This document shows, piece by piece, positions 19,036 to 30,539 of a stretch of 64,000 nucleotides of DNA. Under the pieces are notes generated by a model. The model made no database searches, was not told the origin of the DNA, and saw nothing but the letters and a program-made list of their open reading frames with translations. The DNA is taken from positions 1 to 64,000 of the forward strand of contig CALHHY010000024.1 of assembly GCA_938030665.1 (NCBI GenBank). Direction: 5' to 3'. A program made the translations under genes and the position numbers. How positions within the stretch are numbered: the first letter of the stretch is position 1; the number at the start of each line of letters is the position of its first letter. This DNA comes from an uncultured Litoreibacter sp. GTDB lineage: Bacteria; Pseudomonadota; Alphaproteobacteria; Rhodobacterales; Rhodobacteraceae.

Positions 19036-21120
19036 TCAACGTGGAACCACCATGCTGGCGACGGACAGATCGCCATCCCGGCGAATGGCAAGGGTCAGCC
19101 GCTCAAGGTTTTCAGTGTTTGCCCGCACCAGAATGTCGGGTAACGACGTACGCCTGTCGAACGTTATCTCCGAGTCGAGGTCGCCGACAACGACGTCGCC
19201 AATCTCAAAGTCACTGCCTGCAGGTACGTCTGTCACGACAGTGCTCCAAGCGCCGTCAAAAACGCGCGCTTCAAATCGCGTGCCATCCGGGAAGGACGTG
19301 GCATGGGTCACCGGTACGGTGACTGACTGAACAGTGGCTTCCGTTTCTGAAGCGCCTGCAAGAACGGACAGCTCCAACGTGGCCCCCTCAGGCGCTTCCA
19401 TCATTTGATACAAAGCCATTTTGACATCTGTATCTGCATCAAGGGGAACGCCGTTAACAGCATAGATCTCATCCGCTGAGGCCGGCAATACGCCGGTAAA
19501 GTCGACGGACCAGACGGAGGTGACCTGAGGCAAATCGAAACGCTCAATCAGTACGTCTGGCTGTGCATCAGCTGTCGCCAACTCTGTTTCTGACGCCGGT
19601 TCGGCTTGCGCGTTTTCCAGTGCGGCTATGCTTTCGGAGAAGCTGATATCGGCGACATCCCTTTCCGAATTTGCCGCTGGCAGAGCTGGTATTGCGGCGT
19701 CAGTCTCAACCAGGTCCGGGGTCAAGATGCCGGAAAGGTCCAGCGCCTGTTCTGGCACGATGTCGCTTGGCACAAAGTTGTCTGGCAATACAGCCTGTTC
19801 CAGAGTACCGGGTTCGGTCGTCCCGCCTGCGGTCCCTTCCGGGGCTTCCGGCGATGGGGGCTCTACCTCGGTTGCGGCTTCAGGGATGTTCAGTAATGCG
19901 CCCAGATCCTGAACCGGCGCCGCGTCCTGCGCCGGGACGGGCACGGGTACAACGGGCGGGGCTGCCGCAGCGACCGTTTCGGCGGGCTCCGTCACCAACG
20001 TGGCCGTCGCCTCTTCAACTGCGCGTATGTCGTCATTTCCTTGCAGCAGGTAAACTGCGCCAATGATTGGTATCACAAGCGCGATGCCGCTCAACAGACG
20101 CGCCTTGGTCGTGCTGCCGGTAGCTGAGGATAATTTGGATGCCGATGCTTTGCTATCCTCCAACTGGGCAGGTATCGCCACCTCTTCAGCGGTACTGGTA
20201 CCACGCAAAAGATCGAGCCAGTGATTGGCGGATTCAATGCGGTCCTTGGGCAGGATCGCCATCGCTTGGTCGATCCCCTTCAAGAACGGTTCGGAATATT
20301 CAGGCATCCGGCCGACGAGGGGGACGTAAGGGTCACCGTCACCCGAGGCAACGGCCGCCAGGCGCTTCTGGGAGTCGACAGGCAAGTCGCCGGTGATCAG
20401 GTGGTAGAACGTTGCCGCCAATGCATAGAGATCGCTGAACGGGCCTTGCGCGGCGCCCGCGACGTAAAATTCCTGAGGGCTGTAGCCATCTTTGACGACC
20501 CGCAATTCCGAGAGCTTGCGGCTTCCAAGTCCGACATCCTCTCGCGCGGCACCAAAATCGATCAGGATCGGCTCCAAGCTAGAATTCAGCATAATGTTGT
20601 CCGGCGAAATATCGCGGTGCAACATGCCCAATCCATGGATTGCGCTGACGGCATCCAGCATTTTGCCGAGGATCGTTTCGATCTGCTTGGGTTCGGGCCG
20701 GTCCGCCTCGCCTTCGATGACCCCCAGAAGATCGCAGCCTTCCACAAAATCAAGGGCCATATAGGCGGTTTCGTTCTCTTCAAATACCTGATGCACGCCA
20801 ACGACATTGGGATGTTTGACCTTGGCAAGCGTATGTGCCTCGTCAACGAATTTGCGGACGATGGAGGAGAATTCCTTAACGAGGGAGCTGCTGCGCGCAC
20901 GCACGGAAGAGGCTGACCTGCGGCAAAAAGCGCCGGGAAAACACTCCTTTATGATGACCTTACGGTCCAACGAGTTCCGTGCCAGATAGGTGATGCCAAA
21001 CCCACCCGATTGAATGAACGACTCGATCCGATACTGGCCCTGCATCAACTTGTGGCCGGGGGCGAGTTCGTCGGTCGTTACCTCATCGATGTCTTGTTCT
21101 GCTGGCTCGGGCTGGCCCAT
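19036..21120 (-). CDS. Membrane Ser/Thr protein kinase with C-terminal extracytoplasmic PDZ-like region
   Basis: SGGFGITYLA P-loop, KVIIKE Lys, HRDISPDNIM catalytic loop, DFGAAR; one TM; C-terminal region similar to the 60353..63094 paralog. Confidence 0.9.
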   Translation of the reverse strand: MGQPEPAEQDIDEVTTDELAPGHKLMQGQYRIESFIQSGGFGITYLARNSLDRKVIIKECFPGAFCRRSASSVRARSSSLVKEFSSIVRKFVDEAHTLAKVKHPNVVGVHQVFEENETAYMALDFVEGCDLLGVIEGEADRPEPKQIETILGKMLDAVSAIHGLGMLHRDISPDNIMLNSSLEPILIDFGAAREDVGLGSRKLSELRVVKDGYSPQEFYVAGAAQGPFSDLYALAATFYHLITGDLPVDSQKRLAAVASGDGDPYVPLVGRMPEYSEPFLKGIDQAMAILPKDRIESANHWLDLLRGTSTAEEVAIPAQLEDSKASASKLSSATGSTTKARLLSGIALVIPIIGAVYLLQGNDDIRAVEEATATLVTEPAETVAAAAPPVVPVPVPAQDAAPVQDLGALLNIPEAATEVEPPSPEAPEGTAGGTTEPGTLEQAVLPDNFVPSDIVPEQALDLSGILTPDLVETDAAIPALPAANSERDVADISFSESIAALENAQAEPASETELATADAQPDVLIERFDLPQVTSVWSVDFTGVLPASADEIYAVNGVPLDADTDVKMALYQMMEAPEGATLELSVLAGASETEATVQSVTVPVTHATSFPDGTRFEARVFDGAWSTVVTDVPAGSDFEIGDVVVGDLDSEITFDRRTSLPDILVRANTENLERLTLAIRRDGDLSVASMVVPR

Positions 21121-21388
21121 GTCGAAAATCCAAACTGATTACGCAATTCCTCAAGCGCTTATCAATTGGTGAAAATTGTCATGAACATGGCATCATTCTG
21201 ATCTAATTTAGGTTTTGCCAGAAAATTACGCGCTTTTAGAAGGTCGTCCCCCAAAGCGGCGACCTCGCCAAGTCTGCGGCCCCCTCCGTTAACCTTATTT
21301 TTACTGCGCCTATTGTTTTCACGCGCACGTCACAAAATTGCCTAAAATTTCAGCGATCTGCTCACAAAACGTTTGGAGAAAGAGTAGA

Positions 21389-22681
21389 ATGATGTTGAAA
21401 CGAACACTAGGAATCGCGTTGCTGGCCGGTCTTGCTGCCGGACCCGCACTGGCCCAGCAGGCGTCATCTGGCGTATCACCTTTTGTCATGAACACCCTGT
21501 TCGTCGTCTTCTGCGGCGTGTTGGTCATGTGGATGGCAGCGGGCTTTGCAATGCTCGAAGTAGGCTACGTACAGAAGAAAAGCGTCGTAGCGCAATGCGC
21601 CAAGAATATTGGGCTTTTCGCGATTGCATCGACGGCATTCATTCTTTCGGGCTACGGCATGATGTTTCCCAACGGCGCGTGGATCGTGCCGGGTATCGTC
21701 GGGTATGACGGCATCATCGAGGTGACGGATGTCGTCGATTACGGCAGCGACTTTGTGGGCCGTGGACATGCCGGTGCGGCAGATATTTTCTTCCAGTCCA
21801 TGTTCTGCGTGGCGATTGCCTCCATCGTGTCCGGTACCGTTGCCGAGCGCATGAAGCTCGCGCCATTCTTCGTTTTCACCGCCATCTTTACGGCTGTGAT
21901 CTACCCTATTCAGGCTTCCTGGACCTGGGGCGGCGGCTTCCTGGCGTCGGATTTTGGCTTCAAGGACCTTGCCGGCAGCACCGTTATTCACGTCGTCGGC
22001 GGCACCGCTGCGCTGGTCGGCGCATTGATGGTGGGCGCGCGGACGGGTCGTTTTGTAGACGGCAAGACTGTCGCCCTTGGCAATGCCTCCATGCCGTTGG
22101 CAACCATCGGCACGTTGATCTTGTGGATGGGTTGGTACGGGTTTAACGCGGGCTCCTACCTCAGCTTCTCGTCCGATGCGGATGCGTCCAATGTGGCGCG
22201 TATCTTCCTCAACACCAATCTTGCCGCTGCTGGTGGGGTGATCTCTGCCGCCTTCATCTCGTACTTCAAAGAGAACCGGTTTGACCTGTCATTCATGCTG
22301 AACGGTGCGCTTGGTGGTCTGGTTGCGATCACGGCCGAGCCGCTGTTCCCGGCACCGCTGATGGCGTTTGGAATTGGTGTGGGCGCAGGTCTTATCCTGT
22401 TCTTCGCGATTCAGCTGTTGGAAGACCTGAAGATCGACGATGTTGTCGGCGCGATCCCGGTTCACTTGTTCTGCGGCATCTGGGGCACCGTGGCCGTCGC
22501 ATTCACCAACCCGGACGCGACCATCGTTGGTCAGCTGGCCTCCGTCGCGATTGTCATCGCCTATGTGGCGGTCGCATCCAGCTTTGTCTGGTATCTCCTG
22601 AACAAGTCCATCGGGCTGCGTGTGACCTCAGAGGCCGAAGATGTCGGGCTTGACGAAAGCAGCCTGGTTCTGAACGGCTGA
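21389..22681 (+). CDS. amtB: Ammonium transporter AmtB
   Basis: Amt family: WMAAGFAMLEVGYVQKK, STVIHVVGGTAALVGALMVG, signal peptide. Confidence 0.95.
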   Translation: MMLKRTLGIALLAGLAAGPALAQQASSGVSPFVMNTLFVVFCGVLVMWMAAGFAMLEVGYVQKKSVVAQCAKNIGLFAIASTAFILSGYGMMFPNGAWIVPGIVGYDGIIEVTDVVDYGSDFVGRGHAGAADIFFQSMFCVAIASIVSGTVAERMKLAPFFVFTAIFTAVIYPIQASWTWGGGFLASDFGFKDLAGSTVIHVVGGTAALVGALMVGARTGRFVDGKTVALGNASMPLATIGTLILWMGWYGFNAGSYLSFSSDADASNVARIFLNTNLAAAGGVISAAFISYFKENRFDLSFMLNGALGGLVAITAEPLFPAPLMAFGIGVGAGLILFFAIQLLEDLKIDDVVGAIPVHLFCGIWGTVAVAFTNPDATIVGQLASVAIVIAYVAVASSFVWYLLNKSIGLRVTSEAEDVGLDESSLVLNG

Positions 22682-22713
22682 CCTTTTCGACCCTGACGTG
22701 GCCTGCGTCTTGC

Positions 22714-22744
22714 GCCAAGGCAGCCTGAACGGGGTTGCCTTGGC
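22714..22744. other. Strong stem-loop downstream of amtB, no T-tract
   Basis: GCCAAGGCA ... TGCCTTGGC perfect 9-bp arms. Confidence 0.5.
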
Positions 22745-22828
22745 CATAACGGCAGACTGAATTCTGCCAAACCAAGAATTAGTAAATCGCTGCGCAGATT
22801 GCAGCTGGTGTTGCTCGGAGTGAAGACG

Positions 22829-23536
22829 ATGAGAATGGTATTGAGTGGCTTCGCGATTTCGTTGGGGCTTTTGGCCTCAAGCGGCAGCGCTGAGGTTATG
22901 TTGAATGTGAATGGCAAGGAATATACGCTGACGGCGTTGATGGAAAACTGCCAAACCATGGGCGATGATCCAGCGGCGCAGATTGCATGTTTCAACGCTG
23001 TGTCCGCATTGCTGGAACAACAAACAGATCAGGCGGAAGCCGAAGCGCCCTCAAGCGTGCCGCAGGCTTTTGAGGCGTTGCGCGCCGCCGCCGAGTATGA
23101 GGATAGTGGGTCCGGCCTCATGATCCGAGGCACCGCATGCGACGCGCAGATACTCTACTACGCGAACTATTTTCACATCAGCCGGCGCAACGTGTCTTCG
23201 ATTGACCTGTTCAGCACCCGGTTTGATGCGTCGAAAGTGTCCCGCGATCAGATCAACCCAACCGGCGGAGGCCAAGGCCTCTTGTCCAAAGGGGCGATGC
23301 AATCCGGTGCGACGGCCGCATCAATCGGGGGGCTTGCGATGGACTCGGCACAGTATAACGTCGCCCCGAAATCTGCCCGCACGTCGGTTGGTGAATACGC
23401 GATCGAGATGGCCGATCAGCTGGCTGCCATTGAAAGCAGCGAGTTTGATTTCGTCCTGGTGCATCCCGCAAAGCAACAATCAAGCGCAGAGATTTGGAAC
23501 GCTTTTGATGATTACCTGGCGGCGTGTCAGAACTAG
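22829..23536 (+). CDS. Hypothetical secreted protein
   Basis: N-terminal signal peptide MRMVLSGFAISLGLLASSGSAEV; no domain recognised. Confidence 0.65.
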   Translation: MRMVLSGFAISLGLLASSGSAEVMLNVNGKEYTLTALMENCQTMGDDPAAQIACFNAVSALLEQQTDQAEAEAPSSVPQAFEALRAAAEYEDSGSGLMIRGTACDAQILYYANYFHISRRNVSSIDLFSTRFDASKVSRDQINPTGGGQGLLSKGAMQSGATAASIGGLAMDSAQYNVAPKSARTSVGEYAIEMADQLAAIESSEFDFVLVHPAKQQSSAEIWNAFDDYLAACQN

Positions 23537-23684
23537 CGTTCCTGCGGCCACTTCTGATAAAGCTATCGGTCTAAGACCGGTAGCGCCCTGGACGGAGATC
23601 AGGTAATTCGTGACACTCCGGCGGGACCGATACAGGCCCCGAGATGACCGGAAATTGTACCACGAAAGCCCAGGACAACCCGTC

Positions 23685-25184
23685 GTGACCAATACGCTAT
23701 ATGACGCGCTGATCGCACCCCATGCTGAGAACCCAGCGATCTTTCTGGACCTCGACGACGGCACGCGCTGGAGCTACAGCCACTATGTAAAACGCACGGC
23801 GCAGCTTGCCCATGCGCTCCGCGCCGCGGGTATCGTTCCCGGCGACCGGATCGTGGTGCAAGCACCCAAACTGGCCGATACGATTGCGCTTTATGGGGCT
23901 GCGGTGCAGACGGGCGCGATCTACCTGCCACTCAACACAGCCTATACGCAAAGCGAAGTCCGGTATTTTATTGAGGACGCCGCGCCCAAGTTGATCATCT
24001 GCGACCCCGCCAGTTTGGCGGAGATGACAGCGCTTGGCGCCTCCGCCCAAGTCATGACACTTGCGGCAAATGGCAAAGGCACCCTCAGCATTGCGGGGGA
24101 CGGTCAGCCGACGCAATTTGACACCGTACCACGCAGCCCCGACGATCTGGCCGCGTTGCTTTATACTTCCGGGACAACGGGCAGATCAAAGGGCGCGATG
24201 CTCAGCCACAAGAACCTTCTTTCAAACGCGATTACCCTGACTGACCTCTGGCAGATCACGAAACGGGATCGGCTGATTCACGCCTTGCCAATTTTCCACA
24301 CACATGGGTTGTTTGTTGCGTTAAATACCGCGCTACTGGCCGGTGCGCAGGTGCGGTTAATGGCATCCTTTGATGCCGAGGGCGTGCTGGCCGAAATGCC
24401 GAAATCCACCATGCTGATGGGCGTGCCCACCTTCTACACCCGTTTGCTTGATGATGCGCGCCTGACCGGTGATCTGGCAACAAATATGCGCCTGTTCATC
24501 TCCGGCTCCGCGCCGCTTTTGGCGGAGACCCACACCGCCTTTGAGGCCCGCACCGGTCACCGCATTCTGGAACGGTACGGCATGACCGAAACCAACATGA
24601 TCACGTCCAACCCTTATGACGGGGACAGGATCGCCGGCACGGTCGGCTACCCACTACCTGATACCGAAGTCATCATCACAACGGATGGAGAGGCGGTGAA
24701 GCCGGGGGAGATCGGCGTGATTGAGGTCAGAGGGGAGAACGTTTTTCAAGGCTACTGGAACATGCCTGAAAAGACAGCTGAGGAATTGCGGGAAAGTGGG
24801 TTTTTCATCACCGGCGATCTGGGGTTAGCGTCTGAGGATGGACGGATCAGCATCGTCGGTCGGCAAAAGGACCTGATTATCTCCGGCGGCTACAACATCT
24901 ACCCCAAAGAGATTGAGGACGTTTTGAACGACATCAATGGCGTGAAAGAAAGCGCTGTTTTTGGCGTGCCGCACCCTGACTTCGGCGAAAGCGTCATCGC
25001 CGCCGTCGTTCTAGATGGCCCGACCATGACTGACATGGACATTGCAGCGCAGGTGACCTCTGAACTGGCACGGTTCAAACAGCCGCGCAGCTATGTGATC
25101 ATGGAAAGCCTGCCGCGCAATACGATGGGCAAGGTGCAGAAGAACGTGCTGCGCGAAACCTTCAAGGACATCAAGACCGACTAG
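23685..25184 (+). CDS. matB: Malonyl-CoA synthetase-like (AMP-forming acyl-CoA synthetase)
   Basis: TSGTTGRSKGAMLSHKNLLSNA, RYGMTETNM, ISGGYNIYPKEIE, PRNTMGKVQKN; GTG start chosen. Confidence 0.85.
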   Translation: MTNTLYDALIAPHAENPAIFLDLDDGTRWSYSHYVKRTAQLAHALRAAGIVPGDRIVVQAPKLADTIALYGAAVQTGAIYLPLNTAYTQSEVRYFIEDAAPKLIICDPASLAEMTALGASAQVMTLAANGKGTLSIAGDGQPTQFDTVPRSPDDLAALLYTSGTTGRSKGAMLSHKNLLSNAITLTDLWQITKRDRLIHALPIFHTHGLFVALNTALLAGAQVRLMASFDAEGVLAEMPKSTMLMGVPTFYTRLLDDARLTGDLATNMRLFISGSAPLLAETHTAFEARTGHRILERYGMTETNMITSNPYDGDRIAGTVGYPLPDTEVIITTDGEAVKPGEIGVIEVRGENVFQGYWNMPEKTAEELRESGFFITGDLGLASEDGRISIVGRQKDLIISGGYNIYPKEIEDVLNDINGVKESAVFGVPHPDFGESVIAAVVLDGPTMTDMDIAAQVTSELARFKQPRSYVIMESLPRNTMGKVQKNVLRETFKDIKTD

Positions 25185-25262
25185 CCTGCGCGCGGAAAGG
25201 CGCTGGCTTAGACAGGGGGGGCCGCAGCTGACACAGGCCCACCCTCAATCGCTGCCCCGAAG

Positions 25263-28200
25263 CTACCCGCCCGCTGATCCAAAGCCGCCACCGCCGGGCG
25301 ACTTCAGCACGAAAATATCGCCAGCTTTCATCTGCGCCACGTCATTGCCCTTCATAGGCTCAACAGTTCCGTCCAATCGCACCACCGAGTTTTCTCCCGT
25401 CGCGCCGGCACCGCCACCTGCAGCGCCATGAGGGGCGGTTTCGCGGTGGGATGATAGCGTGGTCACCGTCATCGGCTCATTGAACCGCAGCTTACGCACG
25501 ATACCGTCGCCTCCATTGAAAGCGCCAACCCCGCCGGAGCCGCGCCTGATCGAAAATTCCTCCACCTGCACCGGGAACCGCGTTTCCAGTACTTCTGGGT
25601 CAGTCATGCGGGTGTTGGTCATATGACTGTGCACAGCACTTGCGCCATGGAACCCGTCGCCAGCCCCCGTGCCGCCGCAGATCGTTTCGTAGTTCTGGAA
25701 TGTGTCATTGCCATAAACGAAGTTGTTCATGGTACCCTGACTGCCGGCGACCACGCCAAGTGCGCCGTAAAGCGTATCCGCGATGGCTTGGGACACCTCT
25801 GTGTTACCGGAGATGACGGCCGCGGGGGCGTCCGGGTTGATCATCGAACCCTCGGGGACGGTCAGATGCAGCGGCTTCATACAGCCTTCATTCATCGGAA
25901 TGTTCGAACCCACCAACGTGCGGAAGACGTAAAGGACCACGGCGCGGCAGATTGACAGTGGCGCGTTATAGTTCAGCGTATCCTGTTCCGAGGTGCCGGT
26001 GAAGTCGATCCTGGCCGCGCGCGCTGCCTTGTCTACGGTGATCTTTACCTTGATCTGGGCGCCGCTATCCATCGGGTAGGTGAATTGGCTATCGTGCAGA
26101 ACGTCGAGCACGCGGCGCACGCTTTCTTCAGCATTGTCCTGAACATGGCCCATATAGGCGTGGACCACGTCCAGCCCGAACTGCCTTGTGATCTTTTGCA
26201 ATTCCCGCTCGCCCGTCGCATTGGCTGCAATCTGTGCGGACAGGTCGGCCATGTTCTGATCGACATTTCGACAGGGATATTTAGCGGAAGAAAGAAGATC
26301 GCGGGTTGGTTGCTCCTGCAGAACGCCTTCTTTCACCAAAAGGAAATTTTCGATCAGGACGCCTTCCTCGTCGATATGGCGGCTGTCCGGCGGCGCGGAA
26401 CCGGGGGTCGTGCCGCCGATATCCGCGTGATGCCCGCGCGAGGCGACCGTGTAGATGATGTCATTGCCAGCCGTATCAAATACCGGGGTAATCACCGTCA
26501 CATCAGGTAAATGCGTGCCGCCATTGAACGGATTGTTCATCATGAACACGTCGCCGGGGCGAATTTTACCGGCGTTTTGCTGCAGGATCGACCGAACGCT
26601 GCCTGACATCGAGCCAAGGTGAACCGGGACATGCGGCGCGTTAGCGACCAGATCCCCGTTATGGTCAAAGATCGCGCAAGAGAAATCGAGCCGTTCCTTG
26701 ATGTTCACGGAGTAGGCCGTATTCGCCAGCGTCGCGCCCATCTGCTCGGCAATGGACATGAACAGGTTATTGAAAACCTCCAGCATGACCGGATCAACGG
26801 AGGTGCCAATCGCCTCCGTCCGTTCAAGGGGGACAATGCGGCGCAGGACCAAATTGCCTCCCTTCGCGCATTCGGCCTGCCAGCCCTCTTCAATGATGTT
26901 GGTACCGGTAGGCTCTGTCAAAATGGCCGGACCTGTGACTGTTTCGCCTGAGGCTAGTGTCGCGCGATCGACTAACGGCACCGCTACCCAGGCACCCTGG
27001 GAATACATCTTCGCGGTTTGACTTTGGGCATCGATATAGGTCGTGTCGGGAAGGGTCACGTTTTCGCCGGTGGAGCCGATCGCCTCCGCTGTGAGCAGAT
27101 CAATGATCAGATTGGCCTCTTCCGGCACGAAGCCGAACCGTGTTTGATGCGCGGCGCTGAAGCTTGCCTTCATCTCAGCCGCGCTGCCGAATGGCACATC
27201 CAGCGTTTGGTGCGCGCCATCAGTCCGAATATGCGCGCTGGCAATGGTCGAAATATTAGCTTCATCAATGCCTTGCGCCCGGACATCCGCCCGCGCCGTG
27301 TCGATGAGCTTTGCCAGAACGGCCTGTGCCTCCGCCACGTCTTCCAGAGGTTTCGCAAATTGGTGCTCCTGGATGGAGCGCAGATCGGCAAGGCCCATGC
27401 CGAATGCAGACAGGACCCCGGCAAAAGGGTGGATGAAGATGCTTTCCATGCCGAGCGTATCCGCCACCAGACAGGCGTGCTGCCCGCCCGCGCCGCCAAA
27501 GCAGTTCATCGTATATTGCGTCACGTCATAGCCACGCTGGACGCTGATCTGCTTGATCGCATTGGCCATATTCTCGACCGCGATGCGCAGGAAGCCTTCG
27601 GCGATTTCTTCGATGGTTTTGTCCGTACCAATCTCTGCCTTCAGTGCCGCGAATTTTTCACGCACCACATCGGCATCCAATGGTTCATCCGCGCCCGGCC
27701 CAAAAACAGAAGGGAACTGGTTAGGCTGCAATTTGCCAAGAAGGACGTTGCAGTCAGTTACCGTCAGGGGGCCGCCGCGCCGGTAAGCCGCAGGGCCGGG
27801 ATTGGCGCCTGCGCTTTCAGGACCCACCTGCATCCGGCCGTCGCGATAGAACAGGATGGAGCCGCCACCGGCGGCCACCGTATGGATCGACATCATCGGC
27901 GCGCGCATGCGCACGCCTGCGACCTCGGTCTCGAAGGACCGTTCGAACTCCCCCGCGTAATGGCAAACATCGGTGGAAGTGCCGCCCATGTCGAACCCGA
28001 TCAGGCGTTCAAAGCCAAGATCCGCCGCCGTGCGCACCATTCCGACAACGCCGCCTGCCGGGCCTGACAGGATGGCGTCTTTGCCTTGAAATCGGCCCGC
28101 ATCCGTCAAGCCGCCATTGGATTGCATGAACATCAGGCTGTCACAGCCGCCCTTTTCCGCATTCAAGGCGGAGGCAACCTGATCGATATATCGCCGCAGG

Positions 28201-28865
28201 ATTGGCGACAGATAGGCGTCAACAACCGCCGTATCCCCCCGCGAGACGAGCTTGATCAGGGGGCTGGCCTCATGGCTGAGCGAGACTTGGTTGAAGCCTG
28301 ACTGCCGGGCCATATCGCCCAGCTGTTTTTCGTGGTCGGTGTACTTGTAGCCATGCATCAGGGCGATAGCGACAGACCGGAACCCTTTGCCATAGGCGCG
28401 CGACAGCGCCTCACGGGCTTTGGTCGCATCAAGGGGGGCGATCACCGTGCCGTCTGCCGCGACACGTTCGTCGATCTCGATCACCTCGTCATAGAGCAGT
28501 TCCGGCAGCTTGATATTGAGCGCGAAGAGGTCGGGGCGGTTCTGATAGCCGATCCGCAGCAGGTCCCGCAGCCCCTTGGTGATCAACAACACCGTGCGTT
28601 CACCCTTGCGTTCCAGCAGCGCATTGGTGGCGACGGTTGTGCCCATCTTTACGGCAGCGATCTGACCGGCGGCGATTTCCGCGCCGGGATCAACGTCCAG
28701 AAGCGACTTGATGCCATGCACGGCAGCGTCGGGGTAAACCTCTGGATTTTCAGACAAAAGCTTTTGGGTCTTCAGCGAGCCATCCGGTTTTCGCGCGACT
28801 ATATCGGTGAAGGTGCCCCCACGGTCGACCCAAAATTGCCACTTATCTGTTTGCGCGTGATCCAC
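25263..28865 (-). CDS. Fused hydantoinase A/B (5-oxoprolinase-type)
   Basis: [35 protein letters not shown]; HyuB half [37 protein letters not shown] start at 28865. Confidence 0.92.
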   Translation of the reverse strand: MDHAQTDKWQFWVDRGGTFTDIVARKPDGSLKTQKLLSENPEVYPDAAVHGIKSLLDVDPGAEIAAGQIAAVKMGTTVATNALLERKGERTVLLITKGLRDLLRIGYQNRPDLFALNIKLPELLYDEVIEIDERVAADGTVIAPLDATKAREALSRAYGKGFRSVAIALMHGYKYTDHEKQLGDMARQSGFNQVSLSHEASPLIKLVSRGDTAVVDAYLSPILRRYIDQVASALNAEKGGCDSLMFMQSNGGLTDAGRFQGKDAILSGPAGGVVGMVRTAADLGFERLIGFDMGGTSTDVCHYAGEFERSFETEVAGVRMRAPMMSIHTVAAGGGSILFYRDGRMQVGPESAGANPGPAAYRRGGPLTVTDCNVLLGKLQPNQFPSVFGPGADEPLDADVVREKFAALKAEIGTDKTIEEIAEGFLRIAVENMANAIKQISVQRGYDVTQYTMNCFGGAGGQHACLVADTLGMESIFIHPFAGVLSAFGMGLADLRSIQEHQFAKPLEDVAEAQAVLAKLIDTARADVRAQGIDEANISTIASAHIRTDGAHQTLDVPFGSAAEMKASFSAAHQTRFGFVPEEANLIIDLLTAEAIGSTGENVTLPDTTYIDAQSQTAKMYSQGAWVAVPLVDRATLASGETVTGPAILTEPTGTNIIEEGWQAECAKGGNLVLRRIVPLERTEAIGTSVDPVMLEVFNNLFMSIAEQMGATLANTAYSVNIKERLDFSCAIFDHNGDLVANAPHVPVHLGSMSGSVRSILQQNAGKIRPGDVFMMNNPFNGGTHLPDVTVITPVFDTAGNDIIYTVASRGHHADIGGTTPGSAPPDSRHIDEEGVLIENFLLVKEGVLQEQPTRDLLSSAKYPCRNVDQNMADLSAQIAANATGERELQKITRQFGLDVVHAYMGHVQDNAEESVRRVLDVLHDSQFTYPMDSGAQIKVKITVDKAARAARIDFTGTSEQDTLNYNAPLSICRAVVLYVFRTLVGSNIPMNEGCMKPLHLTVPEGSMINPDAPAAVISGNTEVSQAIADTLYGALGVVAGSQGTMNNFVYGNDTFQNYETICGGTGAGDGFHGASAVHSHMTNTRMTDPEVLETRFPVQVEEFSIRRGSGGVGAFNGGDGIVRKLRFNEPMTVTTLSSHRETAPHGAAGGGAGATGENSVVRLDGTVEPMKGNDVAQMKAGDIFVLKSPGGGGFGSAGG

Positions 28866-28904
28866 ACCAACCTCCAAGAATCGAATTATTGTTGCTTTAT
28901 GATT

Positions 28905-28931
28905 ATAACGCTGACAAATTGTCAACGTTAT
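28905..28931. promoter_or_regulatory. 27-bp palindromic operator between divergent hyu and TRAP genes
   Basis: ATAACGCTGACAAATTGTCAACGTTAT: 12 of 13 arm positions complementary. Confidence 0.85.
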
Positions 28932-28979
28932 GGAATCGAACCAAATCGACCCGTATTGACAATGACAGGGAGTCACCAA

Positions 28980-29939
28980 ATGAAACATTTCATCATCGGC
29001 GCTGCCGCGCTTCTGTGCGCAACTGCTGCCACTGCTCAAAGCTGGGACATGCCAACGCCGTACAGCGACAGCACATTCCATACCCAAAACATTTCCCAGT
29101 TCGCCGATGATGTCCGTGCGGCGACGAATGGTGGGCTGGACATCACCGTACATTCCGCCGGTTCACTGTTCCCGCATTCTGAAATCAAGGGAGCCGTGCG
29201 CAACCGCTCCGTCCCGATTGGAGAATTCTTTTTGTCCCGCCTGTCAAACGAAGACCTGGCCTTCGGTGTGGACAGTCAGCCCTTTGTGGCCACCAGCTAT
29301 GACGACGCCACACGCCTTTGGGCCGCGCAAAAGCCTGTCATCACTGAGCTTCTGGCAGAGCAGGGCCTGATGCCGCTGTTTTCTGTGCCATGGCCGGCCC
29401 AGGGTCTCTACACCAATGGCGAAGTGACGAATGTTGAGGACCTGAACGGCATGCGCTTCCGCGCCTATAACGCCGCACTCGAAGAATTTGCGACGCTGGC
29501 TGGCGCGGCCCCGGTGCAGATTGAGGCTTCCAACATTCCGCAGGCCTTCGCGACCGGCCAAGTTGAGGCAATGATCACCTCACCTTCCACCGGTGTGAAC
29601 TCCACCGCGTGGGATTTCGTGACCCACTACACGCCGATCAATGCATGGGTGCCGAAAAACATCGTGGTCGTGAATAAGCGCGTCTTTGACCGTCTGGACG
29701 CCGACACTCAAGCCGCTGTTCTGACCGCTGCCGAGGCTGCCGAAGCCCGCGGTTGGGAATTGTCAGCCGCCGAAGCCGAAGGCATGACCGCCGCCCTCGC
29801 GGAGAATGGCATCACGGTTTACGAGCCGAGCGCGACCCTGATCGACGGTTTGCAAGACATTGGTGACAAGATGCTGGGCACATGGGATGCCGCCGCATCT
29901 GACAGCGCGCGCGCCGTGCTGAACGCCTATAATAACTAA
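28980..29939 (+). CDS. TRAP transporter substrate-binding protein (DctP family)
   Basis: Signal peptide; [29 protein letters not shown]-type fold; followed by DctQ and DctM. Confidence 0.93.
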   Translation: MKHFIIGAAALLCATAATAQSWDMPTPYSDSTFHTQNISQFADDVRAATNGGLDITVHSAGSLFPHSEIKGAVRNRSVPIGEFFLSRLSNEDLAFGVDSQPFVATSYDDATRLWAAQKPVITELLAEQGLMPLFSVPWPAQGLYTNGEVTNVEDLNGMRFRAYNAALEEFATLAGAAPVQIEASNIPQAFATGQVEAMITSPSTGVNSTAWDFVTHYTPINAWVPKNIVVVNKRVFDRLDADTQAAVLTAAEAAEARGWELSAAEAEGMTAALAENGITVYEPSATLIDGLQDIGDKMLGTWDAAASDSARAVLNAYNN

Positions 29940-29953
29940 AGTGCTTTGACGCG

Positions 29954-29985
29954 GGCCGGTAGTTTCAATGCTACCGGCCTTTTTC
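29954..29985 (+). terminator. Intercistronic terminator/attenuator between dctP and dctQ
   Basis: GGCCGGTAG...CTACCGGCC perfect 9-bp stem + TTTTT. Confidence 0.85.
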
Positions 29986-30011
29986 ATTTCCAGCGGAAGG
30001 ACGGCTTTGCG

Positions 30012-30536
30012 ATGTCTCGCATGTTTCAAAAACTCTACGACCTATGCGGCATGATCGCGGGCGGGCTGATCCTGTGCATCTGCCTTCTGATCTCGGCTCA
30101 GATTTGCCTCAATGCTTTCGGGCGTTTTGCACCGGGTGTTTTGCCGTCGACAATCCCGTCCTACGCTGACTTCTCAGGCTTCATGCTGGCAGGCGCCACG
30201 TTCCTTGCCATGGCGCATACGCTGCGGGCAGGCGGTCATATCCGGGTCAACCTGGTCGTGTCTCGCCTGCCGCTTAAGGCGCAATTTGTAGCGGAGGCAT
30301 TCGTGCTGGTGATTGCCGCGGGATTGATCGGATATGCCACCTACTTCATGGGGGCCTTGGTCGTGGAAAGTATCCATTTTGGCGATGTGTCAAACGGCAT
30401 CATTCCTGTCCCCTTGTGGATACCCCAAAGCGTTGCCGCCTTCGGTATCGGACTGCTGCTCGTCGCCGTACTGCATACGCTGGTCGAGATGATCACGACG
30501 CGTGCGCCGGTCCTTTCAACCCCGGACGAGGTGTAA
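30012..30536 (+). CDS. TRAP transporter small permease (DctQ)
   Basis: Four-TM small protein before DctM. Confidence 0.9.
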   Translation: MSRMFQKLYDLCGMIAGGLILCICLLISAQICLNAFGRFAPGVLPSTIPSYADFSGFMLAGATFLAMAHTLRAGGHIRVNLVVSRLPLKAQFVAEAFVLVIAAGLIGYATYFMGALVVESIHFGDVSNGIIPVPLWIPQSVAAFGIGLLLVAVLHTLVEMITTRAPVLSTPDEV

Positions 30537-30539
30537 CGC

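Noticed and set aside
27018-28067. 349-aa plus-strand ORF opposite the hydantoinase gene
   Set aside because: Antisense shadow ORF, no recognisable domain
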